Positions 9,323-20,810 are shown, counted from the stretch's first letter. The stretch is 64,000 bases of DNA from Cupriavidus metallidurans CH34 (GCF_000196015.1 NC_007973.1:372001-436000), one strand, 5' to 3'. Made by a program: numbers and translations. Notes: generated by a model not told the origin, from the sequence alone.

Positions 9323-9864
9323 GATCGTTTCCGCTTTGTTCCTGTGTCATCGCCGCCGTCGGTCGTTTTCCCCGCGTCGGCTGATTGTTCCGTTTCCGTA
9401 TTGTCGTCGTCTTCATTCGCGCCACCGCCACCAACCGCCTCGGTGAAGCGGGCGAAGAATGTATCGGCCATCTTGCGCGCGGCGGCATCCACCAGCCGCG
9501 AGCCGATCTGCGCGATCTTGCCGCCGACCTGCGCGTGAACCACGTAGGTGAGCAGCGTCTCGTCGCCTTCGGGCGTGAGCTTGACCTGCGCGGACCCCTT
9601 ACCAAATCCGGCCGCGCCGCCCTGTCCGTCGAACTGGATCGTGTAGCTCTCCGGCGCCTGGATGTCCTGCAGCGCCATGCGCCCCTTGAAGCGCGCCTTG
9701 ACCGGTCCGACGGCGGCGGTCAGCGCCAGTTGGTAGGCGTTGTCGCCGTCGGGCTCGATGCTCTCACATCCCGGAATACATTGCTTGAGCAGCGCTGTGT
9801 CGTTCAGTGCATCCCAGGCGACCTGCTGGGGCACGGGCAGTCGCTGGGTCTGGGTCATTTCCAT
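9295..9864 (-). CDS. coxG: CoxG-family SRPBCC protein (CO dehydrogenase subunit G-like)
   Basis: The first 145 or so residues form an SRPBCC/START-like domain of the CoxG type (MTQTQRLPVPQQVAWDALND, CIPGCESIE, FGKGSAQVKL). CoxG is reported to recruit CO dehydrogenase to the inner membrane. This copy, at 189 residues, has a long low-complexity tail: Gly and Asp/Glu-rich, then a basic-aromatic end KRKRSWTAWISKS. I infer the end could touch the membrane surface. It overlaps the coxE stop by 10 bp and the xdhC start by 28 bp. Confidence 0.9.
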   Translation of the reverse strand: MEMTQTQRLPVPQQVAWDALNDTALLKQCIPGCESIEPDGDNAYQLALTAAVGPVKARFKGRMALQDIQAPESYTIQFDGQGGAAGFGKGSAQVKLTPEGDETLLTYVVHAQVGGKIAQIGSRLVDAAARKMADTFFARFTEAVGGGGANEDDDNTETEQSADAGKTTDGGDDTGTKRKRSWTAWISKS

Positions 9865-11141
9865 GATGGATATCCTGGTTGGGGGCGTGATGCTTTGACA
9901 GGCGGAACGCGCGCGGGATCGGCCAGCAGCGATTCCAGCGCGAACAGGCTGTCCAGGTTGTGCGCCGCACGCAGCGCGTCGACGTGGGGCAGGATCGCCT
10001 GGATGCCGCGCGCCTGCGGCGTGAAGCCTTCATAGCGCAGCAGCGGATTGAGCCAGATGATGCGATGCGCAAATCGGCGCAGGCGGGCCATCTCCTGTTC
10101 GAGCAGATCGATGTGCTCCAGATCGATACCGTCGCTGACCAGCAGCACCGTGGCGCGGCCGGACAGCGTGCGACGCGCCCATTGCCGGTTGAACGTGGCC
10201 AGCGCGGCACCGATTCGGGTGCCGCCAGCCCAGTCACGGACCTGTTCGGTGATCAGGTTCACCGCGTCGTCCGGATCGCGTTCGCGTAGCGCGCGCGTCA
10301 CGTTGGTCAGCCGCGTGCCAAACAGGAAGACGTGCAGTCGCTCGCGGGACTGCGTCAGCGCGTGGCAGAAGTAGAGGACGGCGCGCGAGTACTGGCTCAT
10401 CGAGCCAGAGATATCGAGCAGCAGGACCACGGGCGGCTTGCGCTCGGCACGCTTGCGGTACTTCCAGCGCAGCCATTCACCATGCTGGCGCACCGCCAGT
10501 CGCGCGCTCGCGCGCAGGTCGGCGTGCGTCCCGCAGGTGGATGGGCGCAGACGCCGTGTCTTCTGCAGGGCCAGACGCGCGCGCCGTGTGCGCACCAGAT
10601 GCTGGAGCGCGCGCCACTCTTCGGCGTTCAGGGTTTCGAAGTCGCGCCCCGCCAGACGCTCCTGATCGGAGAACGTAAGCGGGGCGGTGAAGCGTTCCTC
10701 ACGGGGCGGCTGGTCCGGCTTTGGCGATGGCGGTTGCCGGGCGGCCAGGGCATCGGCCAGGCGGTTGCTGCGTCGGGGCGGCGGAATCCCGGCATCGACG
10801 CGCGGCAGCAGCATCGCCCGCAGCTTGCTTTCCCAGTCGGGGTCGCGCCAGAACAGGTCGAAGGCGGCATCGAACAGCGGGCGCTGATCGGGGCCCGATA
10901 GCACCAGCGCCGCCAGCGCGGCCCGCACTTCGTCGCGCGCGCCGATATCGATATGCCGCAGGGCTTCCAATGCATCGACGGCATGCGCTGGCGATAGCCC
11001 GAACCCGGTGTCACGCAGCAGCCGCATGAAATGCGTGACGTTGCGGGCCAGCATCGGCAGCGGGGGCGGCGTGCCCGATGTGTCCGGTCGGGAAAAGGGG
11101 GCAAACGGGGCAGAGGGGGCGGAAGGTACGGCGCGTGGCAT
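9855..11141 (-). CDS. coxE: CoxE-family VWA-domain protein
   Basis: From ATG 11141 the protein has 428 residues. The C-terminal half is a von Willebrand A domain with a complete MIDAS start DISGS (Asp243, Ser245, Ser247). The middle is rich in Arg and Pro (RRARLALQKTRRLRPS). CoxE works with the AAA+ ATPase CoxD; in Oligotropha carboxidovorans this pair is needed to build the Cu-S-Mo site of CO dehydrogenase. It begins 2 bp after the coxD stop. An internal Met (MLARNVTHFMRLL) is an alternative start. The longer open frame to 11456 only shadows coxD. Confidence 0.9.
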   Translation of the reverse strand: MPRAVPSAPSAPFAPFSRPDTSGTPPPLPMLARNVTHFMRLLRDTGFGLSPAHAVDALEALRHIDIGARDEVRAALAALVLSGPDQRPLFDAAFDLFWRDPDWESKLRAMLLPRVDAGIPPPRRSNRLADALAARQPPSPKPDQPPREERFTAPLTFSDQERLAGRDFETLNAEEWRALQHLVRTRRARLALQKTRRLRPSTCGTHADLRASARLAVRQHGEWLRWKYRKRAERKPPVVLLLDISGSMSQYSRAVLYFCHALTQSRERLHVFLFGTRLTNVTRALRERDPDDAVNLITEQVRDWAGGTRIGAALATFNRQWARRTLSGRATVLLVSDGIDLEHIDLLEQEMARLRRFAHRIIWLNPLLRYEGFTPQARGIQAILPHVDALRAAHNLDSLFALESLLADPARVPPVKASRPQPGYPSWK

Positions 11142-11143
11142 GG

Positions 11144-12040
11144 TCAGCCTGCTGGTGCTGCCCCGGCGAGCAGTTCGGCGATGGTCGGTCCGTCCGCGCG
11201 TGCCAAGTCGTCCTGATACTTGAGCAGGACGCCTAGCGTGTCGCGCACCGATTGCGGATCGAGTTCGGTCACGCCCAGCGCGGCCAGCGCGCGACACCAG
11301 TCGATGGCCTCGGCAATGCCGGGAGCCTTGAACAGGTCGATGCCACGCAGCCGGTGGATGAAATCGACGGCCTGCCGTTGCAGGGCCATCGCCGCTTCGG
11401 GCGCGCGCGCCGCGACGATCTGCAACTCGCGGTCGCGGCCCGGGTAACCCATCCACTGGTAAAGGCAGCGACGTTTGAGCGCGTCATGCACCTCGCGCGT
11501 GCGGTTCGATGTGATCACGATCAGTGGCGGACGTTCGGCCTGGACCACGCCGATTTCGGGGATCGACACCTGGTATTCGGACAGGACTTCGAGTAGAAAC
11601 GCCTCGAACGGTTCGTCGGCGCGGTCGATTTCGTCGATCAGCAGCACGCGCGGCACGTTCGGCGCGGCAGGGTCCGGCAACAGCGCCTCAAGCAGCGGGC
11701 GCTTGAGCAGGTAGTCGTCGTGATAGAGCGATTGCTGCTCGGGCCGTTCGCCACGCGCTTCGGCTAGCCGAAGCGCCATGATCTGGCGCGGGTAGTCCCA
11801 TTCGTAGAGCGCGCTGGCGGCGTCGAGACCTTCATAGCATTGCAGGCGCAGCAGCCGCGTGCCGAGCGCGCGCGCCATGGCTTGCGCCAGCGCTGTCTTG
11901 CCGACACCGGGCTCGCCTTCGAGAAAAAGCGGGCGTTGCATCCGAAGCGCGAGATACAGCACGGTGGCCGTCTCGCGGTCGGCGAAATATTGCTGCTTTT
12001 CGAGCAGCGAGAGGGTTTGGTCGATCGAGGTGGGGAGCAT
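11144..12040 (-). CDS. coxD: CoxD-family MoxR-type AAA+ ATPase
   Basis: This is a MoxR-clade AAA+ ATPase of 298 residues from ATG 12040 (MLPTSIDQTLSLL). The Walker A is GEPGVGKT (42-49), the Walker B VLLIDEID (132-139), and sensor 1 follows as VITSNRTREVHDAL. CoxD uses ATP to remodel the apo-CO dehydrogenase during assembly of the active site, together with CoxE. The start has no clear ribosome site; a TTG at 12103 in the same frame would put the start inside a hairpin repeat, so I prefer the ATG. Confidence 0.9.
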   Translation of the reverse strand: MLPTSIDQTLSLLEKQQYFADRETATVLYLALRMQRPLFLEGEPGVGKTALAQAMARALGTRLLRLQCYEGLDAASALYEWDYPRQIMALRLAEARGERPEQQSLYHDDYLLKRPLLEALLPDPAAPNVPRVLLIDEIDRADEPFEAFLLEVLSEYQVSIPEIGVVQAERPPLIVITSNRTREVHDALKRRCLYQWMGYPGRDRELQIVAARAPEAAMALQRQAVDFIHRLRGIDLFKAPGIAEAIDWCRALAALGVTELDPQSVRDTLGVLLKYQDDLARADGPTIAELLAGAAPAG

Positions 12041-12070
12041 GGTGAGAATGCGAGTTCCGTCGCTATGCGC

Positions 12071-12099
12071 ACCTCTCTCCCGCCGCGCGGGAGAGAGGT
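12071..12099. repeat. Intergenic hairpin of the CTCTCCC/GGGAGAG family (copy 1)
   Basis: A perfect 13-bp inverted repeat (ACCTCTCTCCCGC with its complement) around a 3-base loop CGC, in the 76-bp gap between coxM and coxD. No T-run follows. It resembles five other intergenic palindromes in this window and may stabilise or attenuate the operon transcript. Confidence 0.85.
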
Positions 12100-12116
12100 A
12101 CAAACACGACGCAGCC

Positions 12117-12917
12117 TTAGCCCTTCAGCGCCTGCTCCACGGCTCGCGCCGCCAGCACGGGGATCAGATGCGCGCGGTACTCGGCAGATGCATGCAGGTC
12201 CACGTTGAGGCCAGACGGGTCCATCTTCACGGCTCGGGCGGCAGCCGGCGTGAAGCTGGCCGCCAATGCCTGCTCGAGCGCCGGCGCCCGGAACACGCTG
12301 TCTGCCGCGCCGGTCACCGCCACGCGCACGGTCTTGCCGGTGCGCGCGACCATCACGCCAACCAGCGCGAAGCGCGATGCGGGGTTGCGGAACTTGATGT
12401 AGGCAGCCTGATCCGGCGACGGGAAACGCACCGCGGTGATCAACTCGTCGGGCTCGAGCGCTGTTTCATAGAGCCCCTTGAAAAAGTCGTCCGCCGCGAT
12501 GCTGCGACGATCGGTGACGACCGTCGCGTTCAGCCCGAGCACGGCGGCGGGATAGTCCGCCGCCGGGTCGTCATTGGCGAGTGAGCCACCGATCGTCCCC
12601 ATCGCGCGTACCTGCCGGTCGCCGATGCCGTTGGCCAGCGCGGCCAGCGCCGGAATGCGGCGCATCACGTCGGCATTGGCCGCCACATCGGCATGGCGCG
12701 TGGCGGCGCCGATCACCAGCGCGTCACCCTCGACGCGAATCCCGTTCATGCCCGGAATGCGCGATACATCGACCAGCGTCGACGGCGAAGCCAGGCGCAG
12801 CTTCATCGCCGCCAGCAGGCTTTGACCACCAGCCAGGAACTTGGCGTCGCCATCGGCCTTCAGCTTGGCCACCGCGGCATTGGCGTCGGCGGCACGTTCA
12901 TACTGAAATGCATACAT
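12117..12917 (-). CDS. coxM: Medium (FAD-binding) subunit of a CO dehydrogenase-type molybdenum hydroxylase
   Basis: A 266-residue FAD-binding subunit that passes electrons from the iron-sulfur subunit to an acceptor. The two FAD-pyrophosphate motifs are present: AGGQS at 29-33 and TIGGSLANDDPAAD at 108-121. The length is typical of the CoxM/CutM family. It starts 16 bp after the coxL stop, so the three structural subunits are contiguous in the order S-L-M. Confidence 0.95.
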   Translation of the reverse strand: MYAFQYERAADANAAVAKLKADGDAKFLAGGQSLLAAMKLRLASPSTLVDVSRIPGMNGIRVEGDALVIGAATRHADVAANADVMRRIPALAALANGIGDRQVRAMGTIGGSLANDDPAADYPAAVLGLNATVVTDRRSIAADDFFKGLYETALEPDELITAVRFPSPDQAAYIKFRNPASRFALVGVMVARTGKTVRVAVTGAADSVFRAPALEQALAASFTPAAARAVKMDPSGLNVDLHASAEYRAHLIPVLAARAVEQALKG

Positions 12918-12933
12918 GTTGTGCTCTCCCCGG

Positions 12934-15312
12934 TTACGCGGTGCCAGATTGCGCGGACTGGATGGCTTGCCACACGCGATGCGGCGTGGCAGGCATCTGC
13001 AGATCGTGTACGCCGAGCGGCGACAAGGCGTCGACCATGGCGTTGATGAAGGCCGGTGGCGAGCCGATCGCGCCGGCTTCGCCGCAGCCTTTCACGCCGA
13101 GCGGATTGTGCGTGCACGGTGTGCCGGTGGACGTCTCGACGGTGAAGTCGGGCAGGTCTCCGGCGCGTGGCATCGCGTAGTCCATGTACGAACCGGTCAG
13201 GAGCTGGCCGCTCTCGGGGTCGTAGACGCACTGTTCGAGCATCGCCTGACCCAGCCCCTGGCCAATGCCGCCATGTACCTGGCCTTCCACGATCATCGGG
13301 TTGATCACGTTGCCGAAGTCATCCACAGCGGTGAACTTGACCACGTGCGACTCGCCGGTATCGGGATCGACCTCGACTTCGCAGATGTACGCGCCGGACG
13401 GATACGTGAAGTTCGTCGGATCGTAGAACGCGTTCTCGTTCAGGCCTGGCTCAAGCTTGTCGAGCGGGTAGTTGTGCGGCACGTATGCCGTCAGCGCCAC
13501 CTCGCCGAACGTCTTGGTGCGATCGGTGCCGGCCACGCGGAACACGCCGTCCTTGAACTCGATGTCGGCGTCGGATGCCTCGAGCAGGTGCGCGGCGATC
13601 TTCTTGGCCTTGGCCTCGATCTTGTCGAGCGCTTTCATGATCGCCGAGCCGCCCACTGCCAGTGAGCGGGAACCATAGGTCCCCATGCCGAACGGCACGC
13701 GGCCCGTATCGCCATGCACGATCTCGACGGCATCCAGTGCGATGCCCAGGCGGTCCGCCACGATCTGCGCGAACGTGGTTTCATGGCCTTGACCGTGGCT
13801 GTGCGATCCGGTGAAGACCGTCACGGTGCCCGTCGGATGCACGCGGATCTCGCCCACCTCGAACAGCCCGGCACGCGCGCCCAGCGCTCCGGCGATATTC
13901 GAGGGCGCAAGCCCGCAGGCCTCGATGTAGCACGAGTAGCCGAGCCCGCGCAGCTTGCCGCGTTGCTTCGCTTCCGCGCGCCGGGCCGGGAATCCCGCCA
14001 CGTCGGCCAGTTCCTCCGCGCGAGCCAGGCAGGGCTCGTAGTCGCCGGTGTCGTAGGTCAGACCCACCGGAGTGGCATACGGGAAGGTGCGGATGAAGTT
14101 TTTGCGGCGCAGCGTGGCCGGATCGACGTTGGTCTCGCGCGCGGCCGCTTCCACCAGCCGCTCGACGACGTAGGTGGCCTCGGGGCGTCCCGCGCCGCGA
14201 TAGGCATCGACGGGGGACGTGTTGGTGAACACCGCGTGGACTTCGGCATAGATCGCCGGCGTGGCGTATTGGCCGGCCAGGAGTGTCGCGTAGAGGATCG
14301 TCGGCACGCTACTGGCGAACGTCGACAGGTACGCGCCCATGTTGGCGATGGTGTGCACGCGCATCGCCAGGAAGTTGCCGTCGGCGTCGAGCGCGAGTTC
14401 AGCCTTGGTCACATGATCGCGACCATGGGCGTCGGTCAGGAAGGACTCGGAGCGTTCCGCAGTCCACTTGATCGGACGTCCCACCTTTTTCGATGCCCAG
14501 GTCAGTGCCACGTCCTCGGGGTAGAGGAAGATCTTCGAGCCGAAGCCGCCGCCCACGTCCGGCGCGATGATGCGCAGGCGCGACTCGGGCAGGCCCAGCA
14601 CGAATGCCCCCATCAACAGCCGCTCCACGTGCGGGTTCTGGTTGGCGACGTAGACCGTGTAGCCGTCATCCTGGCGCGTATAGCTGGCATTGACCGCGCG
14701 CGGTTCGATCGCGTTCGGGATCAGCCGGTTGTTGACGATCTGCAGCGTGGTCACGTGAGCGGCCTTGGCGAATGCCGCGTCCGTGGCTGCCTTGTCGCCG
14801 TGGCCCCACGTGTAGCAGGTGTTGGCGGGGACATCGTCGTGGACGAGTGAAGCTGCCGACGAGGCATTGGCCAGGCCGATCACGGCTGGCAGTTCCTCGT
14901 AGTCGACAACGATCTTCTCGGAGGCGTCGCGTGCCTGCTGGAGCGATTCTGCGACGACCAGCGCCACCTGGTCGCCCACGTGGCGCACCTTGCCGTGCGC
15001 CAGCGAGGGGTGGGGCGGTTCTTTCATCGGCGAGCCGTCGATGCTGTGGATCAGCCAGCCGCAGGGCAGGCCGCCGACCTTGTCGGCTGCCATGTCATCG
15101 CCAGTCAGCACGGCGATCACGCCGGGCGAGGCCGCCGCCTCGGACGTGTCGATCGACTTGATGCGCGCGTGAGCATGCGGCGAGCGCAGGAAATAACCGT
15201 AGCTCTGGTGCGGCAGGACGACATCGTCGGTGTACTGGCCGTTGCCGGTCAGGAAGCGATAGTCTTCCTTGCGGCGGACCGGCGAACCGATCAGCTTTTC
15301 GGGTGCGTTCAT
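12934..15312 (-). CDS. coxL: Large (molybdopterin) subunit of a form II CO dehydrogenase-like hydroxylase
   Basis: A 792-residue aldehyde oxidase/xanthine dehydrogenase-type molybdenum subunit, from ATG 15312 ([21 protein letters not shown]). The active-site loop is AYRGAGR (370-376), the signature of form II ('putative') CoxL; true CO dehydrogenases of form I have AYXCSFR with the copper-binding cysteine. The catalytic Glu is Glu745 in GCGEAG. Hence the enzyme surely hydroxylates something at a Mo centre, but CO as substrate is doubtful. The open frame runs on to 15537 through the coxS gene and is not used. Confidence 0.92.
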   Translation of the reverse strand: MNAPEKLIGSPVRRKEDYRFLTGNGQYTDDVVLPHQSYGYFLRSPHAHARIKSIDTSEAAASPGVIAVLTGDDMAADKVGGLPCGWLIHSIDGSPMKEPPHPSLAHGKVRHVGDQVALVVAESLQQARDASEKIVVDYEELPAVIGLANASSAASLVHDDVPANTCYTWGHGDKAATDAAFAKAAHVTTLQIVNNRLIPNAIEPRAVNASYTRQDDGYTVYVANQNPHVERLLMGAFVLGLPESRLRIIAPDVGGGFGSKIFLYPEDVALTWASKKVGRPIKWTAERSESFLTDAHGRDHVTKAELALDADGNFLAMRVHTIANMGAYLSTFASSVPTILYATLLAGQYATPAIYAEVHAVFTNTSPVDAYRGAGRPEATYVVERLVEAAARETNVDPATLRRKNFIRTFPYATPVGLTYDTGDYEPCLARAEELADVAGFPARRAEAKQRGKLRGLGYSCYIEACGLAPSNIAGALGARAGLFEVGEIRVHPTGTVTVFTGSHSHGQGHETTFAQIVADRLGIALDAVEIVHGDTGRVPFGMGTYGSRSLAVGGSAIMKALDKIEAKAKKIAAHLLEASDADIEFKDGVFRVAGTDRTKTFGEVALTAYVPHNYPLDKLEPGLNENAFYDPTNFTYPSGAYICEVEVDPDTGESHVVKFTAVDDFGNVINPMIVEGQVHGGIGQGLGQAMLEQCVYDPESGQLLTGSYMDYAMPRAGDLPDFTVETSTGTPCTHNPLGVKGCGEAGAIGSPPAFINAMVDALSPLGVHDLQMPATPHRVWQAIQSAQSGTA

Positions 15313-15323
15313 GGCCGGTCTCC

Positions 15324-15818
<495 letters not shown>

Positions 15819-16067
15819 GCTTGTCTCCTGTGTGGGTGCACGCATGGCCAGCTCCATCCATCCCGATTCACTGCGCGGGACTGGCCACGACGCGGTACTG
15901 CCGTTTGGTTGAGACGGCTATTTCGTGATATTGGTGCTGCCGGGTTTGCCCGGTTTGCGAAAGCGTTGTGAACGATTGGACGCAAAAGGCTCTCCCAGTT
16001 AAACACAAAACCACCGGTGCTGCCATGCGGGTTCTCCTGCGATTCGCGGCCCTATGTTCTCTAGCGC
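15819..16067. promoter_or_regulatory. Divergent promoter region between coxS and the YqaA-family gene
   Basis: This 249-bp gap must hold the promoter of the minus-strand hydroxylase operon and one for the plus-strand gene. It contains two short inverted repeats: CCGGG-tttg-CCCGG (15940-15953) and GCCGT-N9-ACGGC (15900-15918). Both are candidate operators for coxS. I could not assign convincing -35/-10 pairs, and no regulator gene is adjacent. Confidence 0.3.
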
Positions 16068-16646
16068 ATGGACGCCTTCATCCACTGGCTGTTTGACACC
16101 CTTGCCCTCCCGACGGTGGGGTTGCCCGCCATTTTCGTGGTCAGCCTGGTGTCGGCCACGCTACTGCCGCTCGGCTCCGAGCCGGCCGTGTTCGGCTACG
16201 TCAAGCTCAACCCCGATATGTTCTGGCCGGCCGTGCTGGTGGCCACGCTCGGTAACACGGTCGGCGGGGCCATCGACTGGTGGATGGGTTACGCGGCCAA
16301 GCTTGCCGTGGTGCGCTATCGGCTACGGCGCCAGAATCGGCAGCATGAGCGCGAACACGAGCAGCACCTGGAACACCCGAAGAAGGCCAGCAAGCCGGCG
16401 CTCGATGCCAAGTACTTCCGCTGGATGCGCCGTTGGGGGCCCCCGACGATGCTGGTGTCGTGGCTTCCTGGTATTGGTGATCCATTGTGCACTTTGGCGG
16501 GCTGGCTGCGGATGCCGTTCTGGCCCAGCGTCGGCTATATGGCCATCGGCAAGTTCCTGCGTTATCTGGCGATGACGGGCAGCCTGCTGTGGATTCCGGA
16601 CTCCTTCTGGCACGGCGTGGGCCAGATCTTCCACCGGTTGTTCTGA
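16068..16646 (+). CDS. YqaA/DedA-like inner-membrane protein
   Basis: A 192-residue membrane protein of the YqaA family, a relative of the DedA/SNARE-associated proteins. Hydrophobic segments lie near residues 18-36, 50-70 and 150-175. A basic, charged cytoplasmic loop (RLRRQNRQHEREHEQHLEHPKK) sits between the halves. The motifs LPLGSEPAVFGYV and GNTVGGAIDWWMG are typical. Relatives are thought to help lipid flipping or membrane homeostasis, but the role of YqaA itself is not known. It stands alone between the cox-type operon and the DUF3683 gene. Confidence 0.85.
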   Translation: MDAFIHWLFDTLALPTVGLPAIFVVSLVSATLLPLGSEPAVFGYVKLNPDMFWPAVLVATLGNTVGGAIDWWMGYAAKLAVVRYRLRRQNRQHEREHEQHLEHPKKASKPALDAKYFRWMRRWGPPTMLVSWLPGIGDPLCTLAGWLRMPFWPSVGYMAIGKFLRYLAMTGSLLWIPDSFWHGVGQIFHRLF

Positions 16647-16815
16647 GCGGGAATGCGCCGGACGGGCAGAAAACGGCGAGATCCCTGACGAAACCAAGGG
16701 TTATAGGGGGTTTTCGGGGTTGTTGCGGTGCGGCAAACATGGGCGTTGAAGTACAATCGCGCTTTAAAGACGAAATCGCGCACCGTCCCCGTGCGCAGCA
16801 GGAAGCGGTCCCGCC

Positions 16816-19800
16816 ATGAACGCCCCACTCGTGCTCGATGCCAAGCTCGCCGCCAAGGACGCACCCCCGCGTCTGCGCGAGATCCCCTATAACTACACGT
16901 CATTTTCGGATCGCGAGATCGTCATCCGCCTGCTCGGCGAGGAAGCCTGGCGCATCCTGGACGAACTGCGCGGGGAACGCCGCACCGGCCGCTCGGCGCG
17001 GATGCTCTACGAGGTGCTCGGCGATATCTGGGTCGTGCGCCGCAACCCGTACCTGCAGGACGACCTGCTCGAAAATCCCAAGCGCCGCCAGATGCTGGTG
17101 AGCGCGCTGCACCACCGCCTGGGCGAAATCGAAAAGCGCCGCGCCGCCGACCGTGCCGAGCACGCCGAGCCCGCCGCGGAAGATCGCTCGCACCGTGTGG
17201 AGCAGCTGGTTGCGTTCGCCAAGCAGGCGATCGAGGCCTTCAAGCAGGAGTTCTCCGACGCCTACGCGCTGCGCAAGCGCGCCCAGCGCGTGCTGGGCAA
17301 GGTGACGCAGCACGACAACATCAAGTTCGACGGACTCTCGCGCGTGTCGCACGTGACCGACGCCACCGACTGGCGCGTCGAGTACCCGTTCGTGGTGCTG
17401 ACCCCAGATACCGAGGAAGAGATCGCGGGCCTTGTGAAGGGCTGTTTCGAGCTGGGTCTCACCATCATCCCGCGCGGAGGCGGCACCGGGTACACCGGCG
17501 GCGCCGTGCCGCTGACGCCGTTCTCTGCCGTCATCAATACGGAAAAGCTGGAGCAGCTTGGCGAAGTCGAGCAGACCGATCTGCCCGGCGTGTCGCGCAA
17601 GGTGGCGACGATCTTCTCCGGCGCCGGCGTGGTCACGCGCCGCGTGGCTGATGCCGCCGACAAGGCCGGGCTGGTGTTCGCAGTCGACCCGACCTCGATC
17701 GACGCATCGTGCATCGGCGGCAACGTGGCGATGAACGCGGGCGGCAAGAAGGCCGTGCTGTGGGGTACCGCGCTGGACAACCTGGCGTGGTGGCGCATGG
17801 TCGATCCCGAGGGCAACTGGCTCGAGATCACCCGGATGGACCACAACCTCGGCAAGATCCACGACGTGCCGGTGGCCACGTTCGAGCTGAAGTGGTCGGA
17901 CGGTAACCGCAAGCCGGGCGAGAAGGTGCTGCGCACCGAGACGCTGGCGATCGAAGGCCGCAAGTTCCGCAAGGAAGGTCTGGGCAAGGACGTCACCGAC
18001 AAGTTCCTGGCCGGCCTGCCTGGCGTGCAGAAAGAAGGTTGCGACGGCATCATCACCAGCGCGCGCTGGGTCCTGCACCGGATGCCGAAGCATATGCGCA
18101 CGGTCTGCCTGGAGTTCTTCGGCCAGCCGCGCGACGCGATTCCGAGCATCGTCGAAATCAAGGACTTCCTCGACGGCGAGTCGAAGCGCGAGGGCGGCGC
18201 CATTCTGGCCGGTCTGGAGCATCTGGACGAACGCTATCTGCGCGCGGTGGGCTACGCCACCAAGAGCAAGCGCAACGCGTTCCCGAAGATGGTGCTGATC
18301 GGCGATATCGTCGGTGACGACGAGGACGCCGTGGCCCGCGCCACCTCGGAAGTGATCCGCATGGCCAACGGCAAGAGCGGCGAGGGCTTCATCGCGGTGA
18401 GCCCCGAGGCCCGCAAGAAGTTCTGGCTCGACCGCTCGCGCACGGCTGCCATCGCGCGCCACACCAACGCCTTCAAGATCAATGAAGACGTGGTGATCCC
18501 GCTGCCGCGCATGGGCGAGTACACCGACGGCATCGAGCGCATCAACATCGAGCTGTCGATCAAGAACAAGCTCAAGCTGACCGACGAGCTCGAGGCGTTC
18601 TTCGCGCGCGGCAACCTGCCGCTTGGCCGCAGCGACGACGCGAACGAGATTCCCAGCGCCGAACTGCTGGAAGACCGCGTGCAACACGCGCTGACGCTGC
18701 TGCGTGAAATCCGCGCGCGCTGGCGCTATCTGCAGGACCACCTCGACACGCCGCTGGCCGCCGCGCGCGCCGCGCTGATCGGGCATGGCCTGGGCCTGCT
18801 CGGCCCGGCGTTCGAGCAGCGTCTGCAAACGCAGCCGGATGCGACCGTGTTCCACCTGATGCAGGACCGCACGATCCGCGTAAGCTGGAAGAACGAGATC
18901 CGCGCCGAGCTGCGCAAGATTTTCTCCGGCGGCGAGTTCAAGCCGATCCTCGACGAGGCGCAGAAGATCCACAAGCAGGTGCTGCGCGGCCGCGTTTTCG
19001 TGGCGCTGCACATGCACGCCGGCGACGGCAACGTCCACACGAACATCCCCGTGAACTCGGACGACTACGACATGCTGCAGGACGCGCACCGCGCGGTGGC
19101 CCGCATCATGACGCTGGCGCGTTCGCTGGACGGCGTGATCTCGGGCGAGCATGGCATCGGCATTACCAAGCTCGAATTCCTGACGGAAGACGAGATCTCC
19201 GAATTCCGCGACTACAAGCAGCGCGTCGATCCGCAGGGCCGCTTCAACAAGGGCAAGCTCCTGCCGGGCGCCGACCTGCGCAATGCCTACACGCCGTCGT
19301 TTGGCCTGATGGGGCATGAGTCGATCATCATGCAGCAGAGCGACATCGGCGCGATCGCCGAGAGCGTCAAGGACTGCCTGCGTTGCGGCAAGTGCAAGCC
19401 GGTGTGCGCCACACACGTGCCGCGCGCCAACCTGCTGTACAGCCCGCGTAACAAGATCCTGGCCACGTCGCTGCTGATCGAGGCCTTCCTGTACGAGGAG
19501 CAGACGCGCCGTGGCGTGTCGATCAAGCACTGGGACGAGTTCTCTGATGTGGCCGATCACTGCACGGTCTGCCACAAGTGCGTGACGCCTTGCCCGGTCA
19601 AGATCGACTTCGGCGACGTGTCGATGAATATGCGCAACCTGTTGCGCAAGATGGGCCAGAAGAAGTTCAACCCGGGTACCGCCGCGTCGATGTTCTTCCT
19701 GAACGCGACCAACCCGCAGACGATCAACATGACCCGTGCGGCCATGATCGGCTGGGGTTACAAGGCGCAGCGCCTGGGCAACGAACTGCTGAAGAAGTTC

Positions 19801-20790
19801 GCCCGCAAGCAGACCCAGCATCCTCCCGCCACGGTCGGCAAGCCGCCTGTGCAGGAGCAGGTGATTCACTTCATCAACAAGAAGATGCCGGGCAACCTGC
19901 CGAAGAAGACCGCGCGCGCGCTGCTTGATATTGAAGACAACGAGATCGTGCCGATCATCCGCAACCCGAAACAGACCACGGCCGAAACGGAAGCCGTGTT
20001 CTATTTCCCGGGCTGTGGCTCGGAGCGTCTGTTCTCGCAGGTGGGTCTGGCCACCCAGGCCATGCTCTGGCACGTGGGCGTGCAGACCGTGCTGCCGCCG
20101 GGATACCTGTGCTGCGGTTACCCGCAGCGCGGCGCCGGCCAGTACGACAAGGCAGAGAAGATGGTCAGCGACAACCGCGTGCTGTTCCATCGCGTGGCCA
20201 ACACGTTGAACTACCTCGACATCAAGACCGTGGTGGTGAGTTGCGGCACGTGCTACGACCAGCTCGCCGGGTATGAATTCGACAAGATCTTCCCGGGCTG
20301 CCGCATCATCGACATCCACGAGTACCTGCTCGAGAAGGGCGTGAAGCTCGAAGGCGTCACCGGCACGCGGTACATGTACCACGACCCCTGCCATACGCCG
20401 ATCAAGACGATGGACCCGACCAAGCTCGTCAATGACCTGATGGGCGGTAACCAGGGTGGCGGCAAGATCGAGAAGAACGAGCGCTGCTGCGGGGAATCGG
20501 GCACGCTGGCCGTTACGCGTCCGGATATCTCGACGCAGATCCGCTTCCGCAAGGAAGAGGAAATGCGCAAGGGTGCCGACAAGCTGCGTGCCGGCGACTT
20601 CAATGGCGACGTGAAGATCCTGACGAGCTGCCCGTCGTGCCTGCAGGGTTTGTCGCGCTACAACGAGGATGCGTCGGTGACGGCGGACTATATCGTCGTG
20701 GAGATGGCCAAGCACCTGCTGGGAGAGAACTGGCTGCCGGAGTACGTGGCAAAGGCCAACGCGGGTGGTATCGAGCGGGTGCTGGTTTAA
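16816..20790 (+). CDS. Giant FAD/iron-sulfur oxidoreductase with DUF3683 N-terminus (D-2-hydroxyacid dehydrogenase-like)
   Basis: A 1,324-residue fusion. After an N-terminal DUF3683 region (about 1-190) comes an FAD_binding_4 domain with [12 protein letters not shown] near 218-229, then an FAD-oxidase C domain ([21 protein letters not shown]). Two [4Fe-4S] ferredoxin motifs follow (CLRCGKC from Cys854, CTVCHKC from Cys916). Last is a C-terminal CCG-domain part with CCGYP at 1099 and CCGESG at 1224, as in GlpC and LldE. In effect it joins GlcD/Dld-type flavoprotein and GlpC-type electron-transfer modules. It probably oxidises a D-2-hydroxyacid and feeds electrons to quinone; the substrate is not known. 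A TACAAT lies at 16752-16757 as a possible -10. Confidence 0.92.
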   Translation: MNAPLVLDAKLAAKDAPPRLREIPYNYTSFSDREIVIRLLGEEAWRILDELRGERRTGRSARMLYEVLGDIWVVRRNPYLQDDLLENPKRRQMLVSALHHRLGEIEKRRAADRAEHAEPAAEDRSHRVEQLVAFAKQAIEAFKQEFSDAYALRKRAQRVLGKVTQHDNIKFDGLSRVSHVTDATDWRVEYPFVVLTPDTEEEIAGLVKGCFELGLTIIPRGGGTGYTGGAVPLTPFSAVINTEKLEQLGEVEQTDLPGVSRKVATIFSGAGVVTRRVADAADKAGLVFAVDPTSIDASCIGGNVAMNAGGKKAVLWGTALDNLAWWRMVDPEGNWLEITRMDHNLGKIHDVPVATFELKWSDGNRKPGEKVLRTETLAIEGRKFRKEGLGKDVTDKFLAGLPGVQKEGCDGIITSARWVLHRMPKHMRTVCLEFFGQPRDAIPSIVEIKDFLDGESKREGGAILAGLEHLDERYLRAVGYATKSKRNAFPKMVLIGDIVGDDEDAVARATSEVIRMANGKSGEGFIAVSPEARKKFWLDRSRTAAIARHTNAFKINEDVVIPLPRMGEYTDGIERINIELSIKNKLKLTDELEAFFARGNLPLGRSDDANEIPSAELLEDRVQHALTLLREIRARWRYLQDHLDTPLAAARAALIGHGLGLLGPAFEQRLQTQPDATVFHLMQDRTIRVSWKNEIRAELRKIFSGGEFKPILDEAQKIHKQVLRGRVFVALHMHAGDGNVHTNIPVNSDDYDMLQDAHRAVARIMTLARSLDGVISGEHGIGITKLEFLTEDEISEFRDYKQRVDPQGRFNKGKLLPGADLRNAYTPSFGLMGHESIIMQQSDIGAIAESVKDCLRCGKCKPVCATHVPRANLLYSPRNKILATSLLIEAFLYEEQTRRGVSIKHWDEFSDVADHCTVCHKCVTPCPVKIDFGDVSMNMRNLLRKMGQKKFNPGTAASMFFLNATNPQTINMTRAAMIGWGYKAQRLGNELLKKFARKQTQHPPATVGKPPVQEQVIHFINKKMPGNLPKKTARALLDIEDNEIVPIIRNPKQTTAETEAVFYFPGCGSERLFSQVGLATQAMLWHVGVQTVLPPGYLCCGYPQRGAGQYDKAEKMVSDNRVLFHRVANTLNYLDIKTVVVSCGTCYDQLAGYEFDKIFPGCRIIDIHEYLLEKGVKLEGVTGTRYMYHDPCHTPIKTMDPTKLVNDLMGGNQGGGKIEKNERCCGESGTLAVTRPDISTQIRFRKEEEMRKGADKLRAGDFNGDVKILTSCPSCLQGLSRYNEDASVTADYIVVEMAKHLLGENWLPEYVAKANAGGIERVLV

Positions 20791-20810
20791 ACCGCCGGCC
20801 GTAGTCATGA

